A stretch of DNA of 8,354 nucleotides from Chthoniobacterales bacterium (GTDB lineage: Bacteria; Verrucomicrobiota; Verrucomicrobiia; Chthoniobacterales; UBA10450): NCBI GenBank assembly GCA_013697365.1, contig JACCXA010000081.1:1-8354 (forward strand). Direction: 5' to 3'. Positions within the stretch are counted from its first letter, which is position 1. Every line of letters starts with the position of its first letter. Shown here piece after piece: positions 6,548-8,354 of this stretch. Below the pieces are notes generated by a model. The model did no database searches. It was not told the origin of the DNA and saw only the letters and a list, made by a program, of their open reading frames with translations. Position numbers and translations under genes: made by a program.

Positions 6548-6805
6548 ATGAAGCCGACTCTTTATGTCAAAACAGGCTGCCCTTACTGCAAGGCAGCGAT
6601 GGATTACCTGGATGGAAACAACATCGCATATGAGAAAGTGGATGTGCGTGGAAGCGATGCCGGTATGAAGAAGCTCGAGGCCCTTTCGGGTCAGACAAAG
6701 ACGCCGACGATCGACTGGGACGGAGATGTTCTGCCCGATTTTGGGGTTGAAGAGTTGGAGAAATTTCTGCGCAAACACCCGCACTCCCAGCAGTCCGGTT
6801 CCTAA
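6548..6805 (+). CDS. Glutaredoxin-like thiol-disulfide oxidoreductase
   Basis: This is an 85-residue single-domain thioredoxin-fold protein. LYVKTGCPYCKAAMDYL holds the dithiol CPYC active site (Cys11, Cys14) of classic glutaredoxins, which reduce disulfides or glutathione mixed disulfides in the cytosol. KTPTI (51-55) supplies the Thr-cis-Pro loop (Thr52-Pro53) facing the active site, and GDVLPDFGVEELEKFL (59-74) fits the last strands and helix with the glutathione-contact region, although the usual GG pair is replaced. The ATG at 6548 gives a normal glutaredoxin N-terminus; an in-frame GTG at 6473 would add 25 residues of unlike sequence and was rejected. There is no Shine-Dalgarno site. 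It lies 93 bases after purB on the same strand with no clear terminator between. Its stop is one base from the stop of the convergent response regulator gene. Whether it serves ribonucleotide reductase or another target cannot be told. Confidence 0.92.
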   Translation: MKPTLYVKTGCPYCKAAMDYLDGNNIAYEKVDVRGSDAGMKKLEALSGQTKTPTIDWDGDVLPDFGVEELEKFLRKHPHSQQSGS

Positions 6806-6806
6806 A

Positions 6807-8291
6807 TCAGACGAGCGTGTCCAACAGGATTTCCGCGATTCGCGCGGATCGATCGAGAAGGATTTGAGCCGTTTCAAAGGTGGCGCCCGACTGCATGGCA
6901 TCCGGCTGCAGACTGACGCGCATCACACCGCCGCGCGATTTCAAAACGAGCTGGCCGACCCCGAACTCCTGCGACAGTTGAACTCCGCAAAGCTCGAAGA
7001 GAGCAAGCAGTTGCATCTGCATCGGGGCGGTCTGCAGGGGCGTCAGCTCGACTTTGTGACCGTTGGGCGTCGGAAGAACCGTAAGATTTTGCACCGCGAT
7101 GTCCTGCTCGGTCCTATAGGCAGGGAGGGCCTGACGGGCCGGGGCCAGGCGTATCAAGTCGATCTGACCGCGCAAGTCCAGATCGACTCGGACAATCTCA
7201 AATCCTGCCTCCGTAATAACCGAACCGGGAAGTGCCTGGGGCAAAATGTGCAGCGAAACGAGATGAGACGAAGGGCGCGCACGGATAGCCGTCATGCGGA
7301 GCGCGGGGGAAAACTGAAGAGAGACGACATCCAAAGGAAGATGGACGACAACAGCGTTGTATCTCGCCGCTTGAATGGCAGACGGCGCGACTCCGGCGGC
7401 TCTTATGGCGGAGCTGCAAATTCGTAGCGGCGTCTCCTGGAATTCGCGCATGTGCGAAGGTGCTGTTCCGATCGCTGGGCCGGGTGAGATCGTCTCCGTC
7501 CGCATCTCCGAAGACGCCCCTGGGAGAGGAGCGGCGGGTTCGGGAGAGGCAGATTTCGGACGGGCAGGGGATGATGGCAGCACTTCCGAATTCTGAGCGG
7601 GAGGTGAATCGCCTTGTGTGCCCGTCCCCGGTGCCTCGCTTTCCGAGGGCCCTGAGGCTGGTGGTGTGACCGGTTCTTTCGCCGAAGAAGAGGAGGGCTT
7701 ACGCGAAAGCGTCGCTACCGCCATCGGGTTGCCATTGCGCGATTCCCCATGATCCGTGCGAGTCGGGTGCGGTTTTCCGGCTTTAACGCGCGCCGCTTTC
7801 CGTCGCTTGGGAGTTTCCGGGGCAGGGTTTGCAACATCCACCAGCGTTTGATTCACCAATGCGACCAGAGAGGTGGAGAGAAAGGGCTTCGCGATAGTGG
7901 CGACGATGTTTGGGTGTTCTCCGGCGGCCGCCATCATCTCCACGACATGCCCCGACATCATGATGAGAGGAATGTCCGCTGTCCGCTGGTCGGCTAAAAG
8001 GCGGCGACACACTTCGCTTCCAGTTATGTCAGGCAGGCTGTAATCGAGCAGCACCAGGTCCGGGATCAGTGCAGAAATGCGTTCGACGCCTTCCTTTCCG
8101 GACTTCGCGGTCGTGATCTCGAATGACGGATCGGCTGCGCCCAGAACCTCTTTTACCAAGATCAGGAGCATCTCCGTGTCGTCGATCACCACCAGTTTCC
8201 GGCGTGGAAGTAGAGCGCTGCTCGGTCCGGGCTCGCTTTTCGACACCGGAGTATCGGTCCTGTCCACGGCGCGCCAGGCCCGCGACAACAC
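6807..8291 (-). CDS. Response regulator: receiver domain, long disordered linker, unassigned C-terminal domain
   Basis: Numbered from GTG 8291, the protein has 494 residues. The receiver domain (about 32-152) is intact: acidic pair Asp37-Asp38 in VVIDD, phosphoacceptor Asp83 in LLDYS, Ser113 in MMSG and Lys135 in AKPF. It should be phosphorylated by a histidine kinase, which is not in the window. Residues about 153-285 are rich in Pro, Ser, Ala and Glu and probably disordered. Residues about 285-494 form a folded-looking region of alternating hydrophobic strands (VVVHLPLDVVSLQF, LVSLHILP, GFEIVRVDLDL) ending in a helix. I see no helix-turn-helix, GGDEF, EAL, HD-GYP, kinase or phosphatase motif, so the output is unknown. 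The start is uncertain: GTG 8291, TTG 8288, GTG 8267 and GTG 8246 are all in frame before the receiver. The frame also has no stop from 8292 to the window edge at 8354, so the gene may begin outside. AAGGA lies just before 8291, too close for that GTG and better for TTG 8288. Confidence 0.85.
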   Translation of the reverse strand: MLSRAWRAVDRTDTPVSKSEPGPSSALLPRRKLVVIDDTEMLLILVKEVLGAADPSFEITTAKSGKEGVERISALIPDLVLLDYSLPDITGSEVCRRLLADQRTADIPLIMMSGHVVEMMAAAGEHPNIVATIAKPFLSTSLVALVNQTLVDVANPAPETPKRRKAARVKAGKPHPTRTDHGESRNGNPMAVATLSRKPSSSSAKEPVTPPASGPSESEAPGTGTQGDSPPAQNSEVLPSSPARPKSASPEPAAPLPGASSEMRTETISPGPAIGTAPSHMREFQETPLRICSSAIRAAGVAPSAIQAARYNAVVVHLPLDVVSLQFSPALRMTAIRARPSSHLVSLHILPQALPGSVITEAGFEIVRVDLDLRGQIDLIRLAPARQALPAYRTEQDIAVQNLTVLPTPNGHKVELTPLQTAPMQMQLLALFELCGVQLSQEFGVGQLVLKSRGGVMRVSLQPDAMQSGATFETAQILLDRSARIAEILLDTLV

Positions 8292-8354
8292 ATCCTTCCA
8301 TTCACCGCGGATGCTACGGGGGGCGTCAGTCCGACGTTCGATTTCGCGGCAGCT

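Noticed and set aside
6726..7427. Plus-strand open frame of 233 codons overlapping the glutaredoxin end and antisense to the response regulator
   Set aside because: The translation is Arg- and Gln-rich with no domain pattern, and it would overlap two better-supported genes.
1..8354. A novel multi-gene defence, mobile or biosynthetic system
   Set aside because: I looked for nucleases, reverse transcriptases, toxin-antitoxin pairs, integrases, repeat arrays and clustered unknown genes on both strands and saw none. Most genes are common housekeeping or envelope families.

Overview
The window is ordinary bacterial chromosome: moderately GC-rich, densely coded, with seven protein genes, no gene-free stretch over 300 bases, and no rRNA, tRNA, insertion sequence, integrase or CRISPR array that I can see. 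Gene content and protein style (a Deg9-like S1C protease, a GT-B-like protein with an FSDRSACYLA-type motif, a PurB beginning with the RYSRPEM motif, a 60-residue orphan protein, few Shine-Dalgarno sites) suggest a Gram-negative soil lineage, perhaps Verrucomicrobiota or Acidobacteriota. That placement is an inference; there is no marker RNA gene to confirm it.

Layout. Positions 1-3958 are a leftward (minus-strand) block, transcribed from about 3958 down: an MsbA-type ABC exporter (3958-2192), a glycosyltransferase-like protein (2123 or 2195 down to 951), and a secreted HtrA/Deg-type serine protease (914 down past position 1; its C-terminus is outside the window). Tight spacing suggests one operon with a cell-envelope theme. 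Divergent from it, a DedA-family membrane protein runs rightward (4075-4716). A 60-residue protein of unknown function follows (4859-5041), preceded by a good match to a sigma-54 promoter and followed by a strong intrinsic terminator and a second hairpin. Then come adenylosuccinate lyase purB (5153-6454, GTG start) and a small glutaredoxin (6548-6805).

The right end (8291-6807, possibly starting beyond 8354) is a minus-strand response regulator. It has a canonical receiver domain, a long Pro/Ser-rich linker and a roughly 200-residue C-terminal region that I cannot assign to any output-domain family. It converges on the glutaredoxin gene with one base between the two stop codons.

I see no coherent undescribed multi-gene system. 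The items most worth a second look are the unassigned output region of the response regulator, the sigma-54-like site in front of the 60-residue orphan, and the overlapping alternative hairpins just before purB.
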